From Haloferax denitrificans ATCC 35960 (lineage in GTDB: Archaea > Halobacteriota > Halobacteria > Halobacteriales > Haloferacaceae), in contig NZ_AOLP01000011.1 of NCBI RefSeq assembly GCF_000337795.1, positions 62,001-126,000 of the forward strand: 64,000 bases of DNA, read 5' to 3'. Position numbers and translations under genes: made by a program. The notes under the pieces were generated by a model that saw nothing but the letters and a program-made list of their open reading frames with translations, made no database searches and was not told where the DNA came from. The number at the start of each line of letters is the position of its first letter. Positions within the stretch are counted from its first letter, which is position 1. This document shows positions 1 to 8,648 of the stretch, piece after piece.

Positions 1-590
1 CGGGGCTGTACTACCGCGGCGTCACGACGTTCCTGCCGGACCTCCTCGGCTCCGTCATCGGCATCGAGCCGATTCCGGTCTCCGAACTCCTGCCCGCCGC
101 CCTCGCCTCCGGGTCGGCCGGGGGCGCGCCGACGCTCGACGTGGAACTGTTCGTCTACGCCGGCCTCCTGACGGTCGGCGTCTTCGGGCAGTACGTCGGC
201 GGCAAACTCACGGACCGCATCAGGACTGAACGCGGCATCGTCGCCGGCTTCGGCGCGCTCGCCGTCATCGCCGTCGCCTTTCTCCCCGTGGCGAGTCTCG
301 GCGTCGGCCCGCTCCTCGCCATCTGTGCGCTCCTCGGCTTCTTCCTGTTTATGGTTCAGCCGTTCTACCAAGCCACCGTCGCGGAGTACACGCCCGCCGG
401 TCTGCGGGGGCTCTCGTACGGCTTCACTTACCTCGGCGTGTTCGGCGTCGGCGCGCTCGGCGGTGCCATCGCCGGCTACATCCTCACGGTCGCCGACTCG
501 ACGGCGCTGTTTTTCGTCCTCGCCGGGTTCGCGGCGGCCGCGACGCTCCTCGGCGTGACGCTGTTGCGGCGGCGGCCGACGCCCGCCTGA
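1..590 (+). CDS. MFS transporter, C-terminal part
   Basis: The open frame enters from the left edge (codons start at base 3) and ends at a TGA, giving the last 195 residues of a membrane protein. Several hydrophobic helices are visible. Between the second and third there is a basic loop after the glycine-rich segment QYVGGKLTDR, which is like the conserved inter-helix loop of major facilitator permeases. The protein ends in a short arginine-rich tail. MFS membership is inferred from this helix and loop pattern. The substrate cannot be read, and the N-terminal half lies outside the window. Confidence 0.75.
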   Translation, partial: GLYYRGVTTFLPDLLGSVIGIEPIPVSELLPAALASGSAGGAPTLDVELFVYAGLLTVGVFGQYVGGKLTDRIRTERGIVAGFGALAVIAVAFLPVASLGVGPLLAICALLGFFLFMVQPFYQATVAEYTPAGLRGLSYGFTYLGVFGVGALGGAIAGYILTVADSTALFFVLAGFAAAATLLGVTLLRRRPTPA

Positions 591-696
591 CTCCGGGACG
601 GGCGGGACGGCCGGCAGAAAATGCGGTTTCGGTTGTTCTTCGGTTGATTCTTCGGTGCGGTTCGGGGGCCGGAACTCGGTGGTCGGCGTTCGACGC

Positions 697-1113
697 TCAG
701 ACGAGTTTGAAGTACAGCGTCCGCCAGACGCCGAGGGCGACGGAGCCGAGCACCAGCATGACCGCGACGAACGTGAGTTCGACGCCGCCTTCGAAAAGCG
801 GCGTCCAGCGAATCGCCATGCCGACGACGGTCGCCGCGAGCCACGAGCGAACGCCGAGCGGGACGGCCGACTTCGCCGACTCGGCCGCGCCCGGCGAGTA
901 CGCGCCCAAAAGCGGGGCGGCGACGAGCCATCCGATGAGGAACGGGACCGCGGTGAGCACCCACCCGACCGGGTCGGCCGAGAGGTACGACACTCCGTTG
1001 TGCTGAATCACGCCCACGGTGACGAGGAGGAAGATGGCGAGCACGTCGCCCACGGCGATGGGTAACGCCCCGGCATCGAGTCGCTCCTCTAAGAACGACG
1101 TCGAGGTTGCCAT
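697..1113 (-). CDS. DUF3054 family membrane protein
   Basis: This 138-residue protein has four predicted transmembrane helices, roughly at residues 18-38, 48-70, 86-102 and 110-130. The pattern and the phrase GWVLTAVPFLIGW fit the DUF3054 family of small integral membrane proteins found in haloarchaea and actinobacteria. The family has no known function. The gene is transcribed leftward and faces the MFS gene. The start codon at 1113 leaves only 21 nt to the stop of the leftward methyltransferase upstream, so the two could be co-transcribed. Confidence 0.75.
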   Translation of the reverse strand: MATSTSFLEERLDAGALPIAVGDVLAIFLLVTVGVIQHNGVSYLSADPVGWVLTAVPFLIGWLVAAPLLGAYSPGAAESAKSAVPLGVRSWLAATVVGMAIRWTPLFEGGVELTFVAVMLVLGSVALGVWRTLYFKLV

Positions 1114-1134
1114 AGGCGTGGATTCGTCGCCCCC

Positions 1135-1716
1135 CTAATGGCTCTCCCGCTTTTTTCCGACCACCGTGTACTCGAAGCCGCGTTCGACCACCTCGGCGTC
1201 GAACCCGACGCGTTCGAGAAAGCGAACGAGTTCGTCGGGCGCGGCGAACGCCGACCCGAAGCCGACGACGCGCTCGGCGGCGACCAACCCCCGCCCGAGG
1301 AGCGTGTCGGGGTCGAACTCGTTGACGGCGAACACCCCGCCGGGCGCGAGGACGCGGAAGACCTCCTCGGCGACGCCCCGCTGGTTGGGCATGTGGTGGA
1401 AGGCGTCCACGACGGTCACGGCGTCGAGGGCGTCGTCGGCGAAGGGGAGTTCTCGGGCGTCGCCGCGGACGCAGTCGAGGCCCCGCTGGCGCGCCCGGCG
1501 GAGCATCCCGGCCGAGCGGTCGAGGACGATTCGCTCGGGCACGTCGAGCGCGAGCGTCGCCCGCCCGGAGCCGCCGCCGATGTCGACGACGCGCTCGACG
1601 GGGCGGTCGGCGCGGTCGAGAGCCGTGCCGAGCGCGCCGGGGTCGGCGGGCGGCATCACGAGGTCGTAGACGGGTGCGAAGCGGTCGAAGAACCGAACGT
1701 CGCCTGCGCCGTGCAT
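1135..1716 (-). CDS. Class I SAM-dependent methyltransferase
   Basis: The 193-residue product begins MHGAGDVRFFDRFAP and shows the methyltransferase order: motif I VVDIGGGSGRATL, an acidic end of strand 2 (IVLDRSAGML), then VRGDARELPFADDALDAV with the downstream HHMPN. This is the Methyltransf_11 / UbiE-like fold that binds S-adenosylmethionine. The acceptor is unknown. I chose the ATG at 1716 because the upstream in-frame start (1776) would overlap the start of the divergent acetyltransferase gene and adds a proline-rich stretch unlike the family. It ends in a basic KKRESH tail. Confidence 0.85.
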   Translation of the reverse strand: MHGAGDVRFFDRFAPVYDLVMPPADPGALGTALDRADRPVERVVDIGGGSGRATLALDVPERIVLDRSAGMLRRARQRGLDCVRGDARELPFADDALDAVTVVDAFHHMPNQRGVAEEVFRVLAPGGVFAVNEFDPDTLLGRGLVAAERVVGFGSAFAAPDELVRFLERVGFDAEVVERGFEYTVVGKKRESH

Positions 1717-1774
1717 GGTCGAGTCCACGGCTCCGCCGGGGAAGGTTCTTGCGCGCGGCGGCCCCATCTCGGCC

Positions 1775-2395
1775 ATGGAGTTCGACCTGCTCGGGTGGCC
1801 CGAAGACGGGCCGCGGCTCCGCCTCGACTACCGGCGGTTCGCCTACGCGGGGAAGTTTGTCACCGCCGGGACAGGCAAGACGGTGCTCCGGGACCCCGAC
1901 GGGTCCCTTCCGCCCCTCGACGACGACCGACCCGCGCCGACCGGCGGCCCCGACTCTTTGCCGCCACTGGCCGAGGACGTGGTCGCGGCCGTCGCGTTCA
2001 ACGAAGACCGGACCGACCCGACGACGCTCTGGCTTCGGTACGTCACGGTTCGGCGGGACCGACGGGGCGACGGACTCGGTCCCGACCTCCTTCGCCGGAC
2101 CTGCGAGGCCGCCGCCGACCGCGGCTACGAGACGGTCCGCATCGCCGCGAACAACCCCTTCGCCTACGAGGCGTGCCACAAGGCCGGATTCGGCTTCACG
2201 GGCCGCGAGACGGGCGTCGCCGAGTTGGTGCTGGAGCGCCCCGCCGACGCGCCCGCCGCGGTCTCCCGCGAGGCGTATCAGTCCGGCCTCGACCACTACC
2301 GCGCCCGCGACCTCGACGACCCGGAGCGGTCGTTTCTCGCGGCGCGCGAGGGAGTCGGACCTCCCGAGGTAGACGGCGTTCACTCGCACGATTGA
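1775..2395 (+). CDS. GNAT family N-acetyltransferase
   Basis: The 206-residue protein contains the acetyl-CoA binding segment near residues 90-130: VTVRRDRRGDGLGPDLLRR (motif A, R/Q-x-x-G-x-G/A) followed by the motif B phrase NNPFAYEACHKAGFGFTGRE. These are hallmark GNAT elements. The substrate is unknown. The start at 1775 gives MEFDLLGWP; an in-frame start 60 nt upstream would run into the divergent methyltransferase. The gene is divergent from that methyltransferase and lies 27 nt before the flap endonuclease gene. Confidence 0.85.
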   Translation: MEFDLLGWPEDGPRLRLDYRRFAYAGKFVTAGTGKTVLRDPDGSLPPLDDDRPAPTGGPDSLPPLAEDVVAAVAFNEDRTDPTTLWLRYVTVRRDRRGDGLGPDLLRRTCEAAADRGYETVRIAANNPFAYEACHKAGFGFTGRETGVAELVLERPADAPAAVSREAYQSGLDHYRARDLDDPERSFLAAREGVGPPEVDGVHSHD

Positions 2396-2399
2396 AACC

Positions 2400-2419
2400 C
2401 TCGGCCCCCGAAGGCCGAG
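2400..2419 (+). other. Inverted repeat just before fen start codon
   Basis: CTCGGCC (2400-2406) and GGCCGAG (2413-2419) form a perfect 7-bp stem with a 6-nt loop. It ends 3 nt before the ATG of the flap endonuclease gene and lies 4 nt after the stop of the preceding acetyltransferase. It could act at transcript level (hairpin occluding the start) or as a weak terminator. The sequence shows only the structure; the role is inference. Confidence 0.45.
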
Positions 2420-2422
2420 CAA

Positions 2423-3403
2423 ATGGGAAACGCAGACCTGCGGACGCTCGCCGCGCTCTCCGAGGTGTCGTTCGACGAGGTGGCCGGGAGCGTCGTGGCC
2501 GTGGACGCCCACAACTGGCTGTACCGCTATCTCACGACGACGGTCAAGTGGACGAGTTCGGAGAAGTACACGACGACCGAGGGCGAGGAGGTCGCCAACC
2601 TCGTCGGCATCGTCCAGGGACTCCCCAAGTTCTTCGAACACGACCTGACGCCCGTCTTCGTCTTCGACGGCGGCGTCACCGAGATGAAAGACGACGAGGT
2701 GGCCAAGCGCCGCGAACAGCGCGAGAAGGCCGAAGAACGCCTCGAAGCGGCCCGCGAAGCGGGTGACTCGGTCGAGGCCGCCCGGATGGAAGCCCGGACC
2801 CAGCGGCTCACCGAGACGATTCAGGACACCAGCCGCAAACTCCTCTCGCTTCTCGACGTGCCGGTGGTCGAAGCGCCCGCCGAGGGCGAGGCGCAGGCGT
2901 CCTACATGGCCCGCAAGGGCGACGCCGACTACGTGGGAAGCGAGGACTACGACACGCTCCTGTTCGGCGCGCCCTACACGCTCCGACAGCTCACGAGCAA
3001 GGGGAACCCCGAGCTGATGGACCTCGACGCGACGCTCGACAAACACGACATCACCCACGAGCAACTCGTCGATATCGCCATGCTCTGCGGGACCGACTTC
3101 AACGAGGGCATCACGGGAATCGGCCCGAAGACGGCCGTGAAGGTGGTCAAGGAACACGGCGACCTCTGGTCGGTCCTCGAAGCCCGCGGCGACACCATCC
3201 CCAACGCCGACCGGGTGCGCGAGTTCTTCTTGGACCCGCCGGTCACCGACGACTACGACTACGACACCGACATCGACCCCGACGTGGCCGCCGCCCGCGA
3301 GTTCGTCACCGAGACGTGGGAGGTCGACCCCGACGAGGTCCGCCGCGGCTTCGAGCGCATCGAGGAGTCGGTCACCCAGACCGGCCTCGACCGCTGGACG
3401 TAG
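2423..3403 (+). CDS. fen: Flap endonuclease 1 (FEN-1)
   Basis: This 326-residue structure-specific nuclease removes 5' flaps during Okazaki fragment maturation and repair. The N-domain acidic residues are visible (D28 in [10 protein letters not shown]82 in VFVFDGG). The I-domain residues are E150/E154/E156 and D175/D177 in [11 protein letters not shown], with D225 in LCGTDFN. The helix-hairpin-helix GIGPKTAVK follows at about 232. The C-terminus QTGLDRWT resembles a PCNA-interacting peptide. The archaeal family is usually 325-345 residues, so this is full length. The mature N-terminus MGNADLR matches the family, where the initiator methionine is followed by glycine that contacts the active site. 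Confidence 0.97.
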   Translation: MGNADLRTLAALSEVSFDEVAGSVVAVDAHNWLYRYLTTTVKWTSSEKYTTTEGEEVANLVGIVQGLPKFFEHDLTPVFVFDGGVTEMKDDEVAKRREQREKAEERLEAAREAGDSVEAARMEARTQRLTETIQDTSRKLLSLLDVPVVEAPAEGEAQASYMARKGDADYVGSEDYDTLLFGAPYTLRQLTSKGNPELMDLDATLDKHDITHEQLVDIAMLCGTDFNEGITGIGPKTAVKVVKEHGDLWSVLEARGDTIPNADRVREFFLDPPVTDDYDYDTDIDPDVAAAREFVTETWEVDPDEVRRGFERIEESVTQTGLDRWT

Positions 3404-3469
3404 GGCGCGTCCCCGCCGAGCAGACAGCCCGCCGACACGTTTACACGGGCTGGTTCGGAACTCCGGCGT

Positions 3470-4882
3470 GTGTCCCCCGACGACGACCCTCCCGCGGACG
3501 ACGATTCCGAGGCCGCCCGCGACCGCGACGACGCCGACACCGATTCCGACTCGCCCTCCGACGCGCCCCGCTCCGACGACCGCTCTTCGCTCTCGCGTCG
3601 CCAACTGCTCGGCCTCGTCGGCGGCGCGGGCGCGGTCGGCGGTATCGGCTGGTTCAGGCCGACGTGGCTCCCCGACCCGATTACCGACTGGCTGACGACG
3701 GTGTATCCCGACCCGCCGAGTAACTACGTCTGGCGGCCGCCGGTGAGTGACGAGCACGCCGACGCGGCGGTGGCGAACCTCGAATCTGTGGTCGAACGTG
3801 CCGAGGAGTTGCGCTCGCGAGTCGACCGCGACTCGGTGGACGAAGACACGTGGTTTCACCTCCGCGGGTCGCCGGCCGGGGGTCACCTCGAATCTGCGGA
3901 AGACTGGGGAAGCGCTCGCGACCGACTCAGGTCTGCGACCGCCGGGATTCAGTACGCCGGTGAGACGGTCGGCTACGCGACTGTTGCGCTCGGAGACGAC
4001 GACCCCGAGTTCCTCGTCGAGCGCGGCCGCGAACTGGACCGAGCGGCCGACGACCTCGCGTCGTCACTCTCCGAGTACCGCGTCTCCGACCCCGGCCGCG
4101 ACCTCGCGTTTCTCTACGCCATCGAGCGGCTCCTCTCAGTCACGCGCATCGAGATAAGCTGGGACGGTGTCGACGGCGGCGGTGAGTCGATGGACTACTC
4201 GGCACACGACTTCGCCGGCGAGTGGGGCTCGCAGTTGCAGGCACAACAGCGCCTCCGGACCGCCCGCCATCATCGCGAGCAGTACCGAGCGAATCTCGGA
4301 GACGACGCGACCCCGTACCGGGACCGACTCGCTGACGCCATCGACGCGTTCTGGACTCGAATCGACGAGTACCCGCGCCGAAGCGAAATGCGGACCACTA
4401 TCGAAGAAGAGCGCGACCTGGACCAATCTACGCCCTACGGGGCCGCCCGGTGGGAACTGTTCACCCTCTGCTTCGACAACGACGCCAGATACCTCGGCGA
4501 CTACGAACGCGGACTGACCGCGAAGCAGTTCGTCGACACCGCCCGTGCCCTCCTGGCGCGGCGTGCCCACGACTTCGCGCTCGGTGCCCTCGACGTGGAA
4601 CCCGGCGATACCGACTACGACTCCGGCCGGTCGTTCCGGGCGAAACGCCGTGCGATGCGCAACTTTCGGGCGACGCGCGACGAATACGACTCACCCATCG
4701 CGGGCATCGTCGCCAGCGAGGCGGCGAGTCGAATCCGCGCCGGCGACGTGAGTCTCGAAATGGGCGACGGTCCCGCGTGGAAAGAGCGCGTCGAATCGGC
4801 GGTGTACTACCTCGTCGGTGCCGGGATGATGCGCGAACTCGGGAACGCGGTCGAACCCGTCGTCAACCGCGACGCGACCTGA
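3470..4882 (+). CDS. Hypothetical exported protein with twin-arginine segment
   Basis: I do not recognise this 470-residue protein. It starts with GTG and has a strongly acidic N-terminal stretch of about 40 residues. A twin-arginine motif follows (SRRQLLGLVGG, arginines at 43-44) with a glycine/alanine-rich hydrophobic run, like a haloarchaeal Tat signal or membrane anchor. No lipobox cysteine follows. The rest is a soluble, probably helical domain rich in charged residues (for example RSEMRTTIEEERDLDQ) without known motifs. It lies 66 nt after fen in the same direction. Cell-surface location is inferred from the signal only. Confidence 0.75.
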   Translation: MSPDDDPPADDDSEAARDRDDADTDSDSPSDAPRSDDRSSLSRRQLLGLVGGAGAVGGIGWFRPTWLPDPITDWLTTVYPDPPSNYVWRPPVSDEHADAAVANLESVVERAEELRSRVDRDSVDEDTWFHLRGSPAGGHLESAEDWGSARDRLRSATAGIQYAGETVGYATVALGDDDPEFLVERGRELDRAADDLASSLSEYRVSDPGRDLAFLYAIERLLSVTRIEISWDGVDGGGESMDYSAHDFAGEWGSQLQAQQRLRTARHHREQYRANLGDDATPYRDRLADAIDAFWTRIDEYPRRSEMRTTIEEERDLDQSTPYGAARWELFTLCFDNDARYLGDYERGLTAKQFVDTARALLARRAHDFALGALDVEPGDTDYDSGRSFRAKRRAMRNFRATRDEYDSPIAGIVASEAASRIRAGDVSLEMGDGPAWKERVESAVYYLVGAGMMRELGNAVEPVVNRDAT

Positions 4883-4891
4883 CCGGCCGCG

Positions 4892-6244
4892 TTACGAAAC
4901 GTCCTCGATGGCGTCCAACAGCATCGTCGCGCCGAGGTCGATTTCGCGGGCGGTCACGTCGAGCGGCGGGAGGATTCGAAGCACCTTGTAGCCACACGAC
5001 AGGGTGAGGAGGCCGCGCTTGAGGGCGGCTTCCTGCACGGCGTCGCGGCGTTCGTTGGTGTCGAACTCGACGGCGAGAAGCAGGCCCTTGCCGCGCACGT
5101 CGGCGACGGTGTCGGGCGCGTCGTCGCGCAGGCGCTCGACGAACTGGCGGCCGCGGGTGACGGCGTTGTCGAGCAGGTCGTACTCCTCGATGGCGTCGAG
5201 GGTGAACACGCCCTGCATCGACGAGACGATGTCGCCCGCGCCCCACGTCGAGGAGAGCCGGGAGGGCTCGTCGGGGAATATCTCGTCGTTCGAGACGGTC
5301 GCGCCGACGCGGAGACCCTTCGCGCCGGTGATGATGTCGGGCTCGAAGGGGTAGTGGTCCGAACCCCACATCTCGCCGGTGCGGCCGACGCCGGTCTGAA
5401 TCTCGTCGGCGATGAGCGTCAGGTCGTAGTCGTCGACGACGGCGGCGAGCTCCTCGGCGAAGGCGTCGGACGGGAAGCGGTAGCCGCCTTCGCCCTGTAT
5501 CGGTTCGACGATGACGTAGGCGACCTCGTCGGCGTCGATGTGACCCGTCTTGGGGTGGAGCTTCTGCCGGAGTTTGGAGACGGCGGAGTCGGCGTCGGGG
5601 AAGAAGCCGCAGGAACACGTCGCGGGCGAGCAGGTCCGGTCGTCGCAGAACGGCACGTCGAGGACGCCCGAAATCTCGGGGAACTTGCGGCGGTAGACGG
5701 ACTTCGAGCGGTTGAGCGAGAGCGCGCCGAGGGTGCGGCCGTGGAACGCGCCCTCGAAGGTGACGCCGTACTTCGCGCCGTCGGCGTGGTCGTAGGCGAT
5801 TTTGATGGCGTTCTCGACGGCCTCGGCCCCGGAGTTCGACAGGAACACCGTGTCCATCCCGTAGTGGCTCGTGAGGTCGGTCAGTCGGTCCATGAGCGCG
5901 GCGGAGCCGGGAAGTCGCTCCTCGCCGGGCGCGGAGCCGTCGCTGACGTAGAAGTCCTGTCCGGCGATTTTCGTCGGGTCGACGAGGTCGAACTCGGCCA
6001 TGCGGTCCACGAGCTTCGGGTTGTTGTAGCCGAGCGGCGCGGCCGCGACGTGGCTCGTGAAATCGAGGAGGACGTTGCCGTCGACGTCGGTGCAGAAGGG
6101 GCCTTCCGACTCCGCGGTGATGTCCCAGACGAAGTCGTAGACGTACGTGCTCGGCGCGGCGTGCTCGTGGTGGTACGAAACCCACTCGCGCGCTTTCTCG
6201 CCGGGCATCGAATCGACGCGTGGCACCGCCGTCTCTCGGTCCAT
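4892..6244 (-). CDS. Class III pyridoxal-phosphate aminotransferase
   Basis: The 450-residue protein has the class III landmarks: SNSGAEAVENAIK (about 136-148), FEGAFHGRT (about 163-171), the PLP-contacting IADEIQTGVGRTG (about 278-290) and the Schiff-base lysine K309 in ITGAKGL. Relatives include ornithine, 4-aminobutyrate and acetylornithine aminotransferases. The overall sequence looks closest to the archaeal ornithine/GABA-type branch, but substrate cannot be decided from sequence. An unusual cysteine-rich insert (C200, C205, C210, C212) precedes the PLP-binding half. It is convergent with the Tat protein gene and has an AT-rich promoter-like region just beyond 6260. Confidence 0.9.
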   Translation of the reverse strand: MDRETAVPRVDSMPGEKAREWVSYHHEHAAPSTYVYDFVWDITAESEGPFCTDVDGNVLLDFTSHVAAAPLGYNNPKLVDRMAEFDLVDPTKIAGQDFYVSDGSAPGEERLPGSAALMDRLTDLTSHYGMDTVFLSNSGAEAVENAIKIAYDHADGAKYGVTFEGAFHGRTLGALSLNRSKSVYRRKFPEISGVLDVPFCDDRTCSPATCSCGFFPDADSAVSKLRQKLHPKTGHIDADEVAYVIVEPIQGEGGYRFPSDAFAEELAAVVDDYDLTLIADEIQTGVGRTGEMWGSDHYPFEPDIITGAKGLRVGATVSNDEIFPDEPSRLSSTWGAGDIVSSMQGVFTLDAIEEYDLLDNAVTRGRQFVERLRDDAPDTVADVRGKGLLLAVEFDTNERRDAVQEAALKRGLLTLSCGYKVLRILPPLDVTAREIDLGATMLLDAIEDVS

Positions 6245-6432
6245 GCGACTCGGTACGGCGACACGTGAGTTAAGATATTCGTTATTATTGATGTACTATT
6301 GTCCGCGACGCGGCTGAGTCGGTCGGTTTCGTCGCGCGAAACGACGGCTTCTGCGGCCGGTCGTGACGGTGTCCCGTCGTGACCTGTCGCTCCCGCGATA
6401 GGCTTTTGACGCCTCCGCGTCCGTGGTTGGGT

Positions 6433-7734
6433 ATGGCTCTCCCTGACATTCAGCGCTCCCGCGCGATGTGGTGGTCGCTCGCGTTGGTCCTCGCGGGCGC
6501 GCTCACCTACGTCGTCTACTCTTTTATCGGGACGTTCGTCTTCGGTCTCTTCATCTACTACGCCACGCGGCCCATCTATCGGCGGATTCGTCGCCGGGTG
6601 AAGCCCCCGAGCCTCGCGGCCGCCGTGGCGCTTTTCGCCCTCGCGCTCCCCGTGCTCGGACTCGTCGTCTACGCCGCGACCATCGCGCTCCGCGAGTTCC
6701 TGCGGTACGCGGACCGACTCTCGACGGACGAGGTTCCCATCGACCTCGAAGCCTACGGCATCGACCCGACGCTGTTGGAGGGAATCGCCAGCCCGCAGGC
6801 GCTGTTGGAGTACGACTTCCGGTCGGTGCTGACGCCCGAGGCCCTCGCCTCTGTGTTCGACTCCTTGAGCGTCGCCGCCAACACGTTCGCCTTCCTCGGC
6901 GTCGGCGCGATTCACCTGTTCGTCATGATCGCGTTCGCGTTCTACCTCCTCCGCGACGGCCACCGCCTGCGGCGGTGGGGCCAGTCGATGTTCGCCGACG
7001 ACCACGGCATCCTCGAAGCCTACGTGCGCGGCGTGGACCGCGACTTCAACAACATCTTCTTCGGCAACATCCTGAACGCCATCCTCACGGGCACCATCGG
7101 CGTCATCGCGTACTCGCTTTTGAACGTCCTCGCGCCGGCGGGCGTCCGCATCCCCGCCCCGGCGCTCATCGGTCTGCTCGCGGGCGTGGCGAGCCTCATC
7201 CCCGTCGTCGGCATGAAACTCGTCTACGTCCCCGTCGCCGGCTACATGGGGGTCCAAGCGGCGATTGCGAACCCGCCCGGACTCTGGTTCGTCCTGCTTT
7301 TCGCCGCCGTCTCGTTCGTCATCGTGGACACGATTCCCGACCTCGTGCTCCGGCCGTACGTCTCCGGTCGGAGCCTCCACGTCGGGGCCGTGATGCTCGC
7401 GTACACGTTCGGCCCACTGCTTTTCGGCTGGTACGGCATCTTCCTCATGCCGATGATACTCGTGTTGTTCGTGAACTTCGCCAAACTCGTCCTGCCGGAG
7501 CTCCTGGCTGGAAAGCCGATTCGGCCGTACATGGTGGACCCGGCGCACTTGGTCGACGGCCCGCCGGTCGAGGAGCTAGCCGCTGACGAGGGCGACGACG
7601 CGGAGCGAGAAACAGCCGAAACGAAACGGCCTGTGGAAGGCGAGTCGGACGCTTCGGAGACGTTTACCGACCGAGACGAGACCAGGTCAGGTCGAGACTC
7701 ACGGTCGCCGTCCGACGCCGGCGTGGACGGGTAG
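6433..7734 (+). CDS. AI-2E family transporter (permease)
   Basis: This is a 433-residue membrane protein with about eight hydrophobic helices and the AI-2E/UPF0118 layout: paired N-terminal helices, a long central segment with FVMIAFAFYLLRDG, then glycine-rich helices (LIGLLAGVASLIPVVG) and FVIVDTIPDLVLRPYV, which resembles the conserved P-x-L-x-P region. Known members export autoinducer-2 or exchange Na+/H+; the substrate here is unknown. The last 70 residues are a charged, disordered cytoplasmic tail. I chose the ATG at 6433 (MALPDIQRSRAMWW) because the upstream part of the frame is arginine-rich and non-acidic. Confidence 0.88.
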   Translation: MALPDIQRSRAMWWSLALVLAGALTYVVYSFIGTFVFGLFIYYATRPIYRRIRRRVKPPSLAAAVALFALALPVLGLVVYAATIALREFLRYADRLSTDEVPIDLEAYGIDPTLLEGIASPQALLEYDFRSVLTPEALASVFDSLSVAANTFAFLGVGAIHLFVMIAFAFYLLRDGHRLRRWGQSMFADDHGILEAYVRGVDRDFNNIFFGNILNAILTGTIGVIAYSLLNVLAPAGVRIPAPALIGLLAGVASLIPVVGMKLVYVPVAGYMGVQAAIANPPGLWFVLLFAAVSFVIVDTIPDLVLRPYVSGRSLHVGAVMLAYTFGPLLFGWYGIFLMPMILVLFVNFAKLVLPELLAGKPIRPYMVDPAHLVDGPPVEELAADEGDDAERETAETKRPVEGESDASETFTDRDETRSGRDSRSPSDAGVDG

Positions 7735-7748
7735 CCCGAGCCGCCCGG

Positions 7749-8036
7749 TCACGCCTCGAAGTCTTCGGGGACGTACTCCGCTTCCCACTCGTCGCGGGCC
7801 TTGATTTCGCGGCGACCGCGGCGGGTGAGCGTGTAGTAGTTGGTCCGGCGGTCGCGCTGTCCCTTGTCGACGAGGCCCTTCTCGACGAGCGTGTCGAGGT
7901 TGGGGTAGAGCCGCCCGTGGTGAATCTCCTTTTCGTAGTAGGCTTCGAGTTCTTCTTTGATGGCGAGTCCGTGCGGCTCTTCGAGACCAGCGATGACGTA
8001 CAGCAGGTCTCGCTGGAATCCTGTCAGGTCGTACAT
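7749..8036 (-). CDS. PadR family transcriptional regulator
   Basis: A 95-residue winged helix: MYDLTGFQRDLLYVIAGL begins helix 1, EIHHGRLYPNLDTLVEKGLV is the recognition helix region with the family Y-P-x-L-x-x-L signature, and the wing is RRTNYYTLTRRGR. Haloarchaea encode many such single-domain PadR repressors, usually autoregulated dimers. It is convergent with the AI-2E permease gene (14 nt gap). The region upstream of its start holds the AT-rich stretch at 8050-8090. The target is unknown. Confidence 0.92.
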   Translation of the reverse strand: MYDLTGFQRDLLYVIAGLEEPHGLAIKEELEAYYEKEIHHGRLYPNLDTLVEKGLVDKGQRDRRTNYYTLTRRGRREIKARDEWEAEYVPEDFEA

Positions 8037-8648
8037 CGGTAAATTCGACCCGTATGTTACTGTCTAATTCAGATAAACATATCGGCCTCGGCCGACGATT
8101 TACCCTCAAAGACGCGCCAGTCCCCGGAATCTTCCGGCGGCAATTATGTTGACCAGTTTACCAATCCGCCGGACTGTCCGTTTCGAGGACTGGATATGTC
8201 CACAGCTGGACGACTCGAACGAATTGCGGAAAATATGTTGTTACTTGTTAACTAGCAACACAGTTTGACTGTCGGAACCGGAACCCCGTGGGGTGTCGAA
8301 GTAGCCCACAGCGCTCCTGTGTGGTTTTCGACAGGTCCGGAACGACGGGACACCGTACACGGACGGCGAGAGACGGACCGCTCGGTCTCGGGTCGTAGTT
8401 TCGCACAGAAGGAAAGCAAGCCGTGCCGGAAATCTCCGGCACGGCATGCCGCCCTGAATTGGTCCCCGCTGACGCTTCGGCCCTCCAAAGCGAAGCGTCA
8501 CTATCGGCTACTGTTCGGTTTCACTTAAAGATAACGACGCGTGCCAAACATTGACAACGCGGCTAACTGTCCGTCTGCGTGGCACGTACGGGTCGAATTC
8601 CGGACGCGCCCCGGATTCCGGTCCGCTGGAATATTTATGTTGGGTGGC
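8037..8648. other. Gene-free interval containing a structured segment
   Basis: There is no convincing coding sequence in this 612-bp interval. The open frames that cross it are arginine- and serine-rich with no family signature. The first 220 bases are comparatively AT-rich and include the promoter side of the PadR gene. The middle (8262-8518) is dense in inverted repeats and is listed separately. The last 120 bases show nothing recognisable except an AT-rich patch at 8629-8640. Confidence 0.6.
8262..8518. ncRNA. Candidate structured RNA or palindromic element
   Basis: Nested complementary segments occur in order. 8278-8285 pairs with 8334-8340. TGTCGAA (8294-8300) pairs with TTCGACA (8327-8333). 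CCCACAG (8305-8311) pairs with CTGTGTGG (8317-8324). A perfect 11-bp stem is formed by 8420-8430 and 8435-8445 around a 4-nt loop. Another 9-bp stem is GACGCTTCG (8471-8479) with CGAAGCGTC (8491-8499). The first three make one long multi-step hairpin. A TATA-like CTTTAAG lies on the minus strand at 8524-8530, and an AT-rich box on the plus strand at about 8229-8237, so either strand could be transcribed. I looked for RNase P and SRP RNA signatures and did not find them. A miniature mobile element remnant is an alternative. Confidence 0.35.

Noticed and set aside
476..3886. Very long minus-strand open frame (1136 codons)
   Set aside because: It is antisense to the methyltransferase, acetyltransferase and flap endonuclease genes, is rich in arginine and valine, and has no family motif. 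High GC3 on the coding strand creates such frames.
8262..8518. RNase P RNA or SRP RNA
   Set aside because: The universal core sequences and the GGAAG-type loop of SRP helix 8 are missing on both strands.
8241..8528. Short frames across the structured region
   Set aside because: No acidic bias, no homologous pattern and no promoter-to-start geometry. The base-paired structure explains the sequence better.
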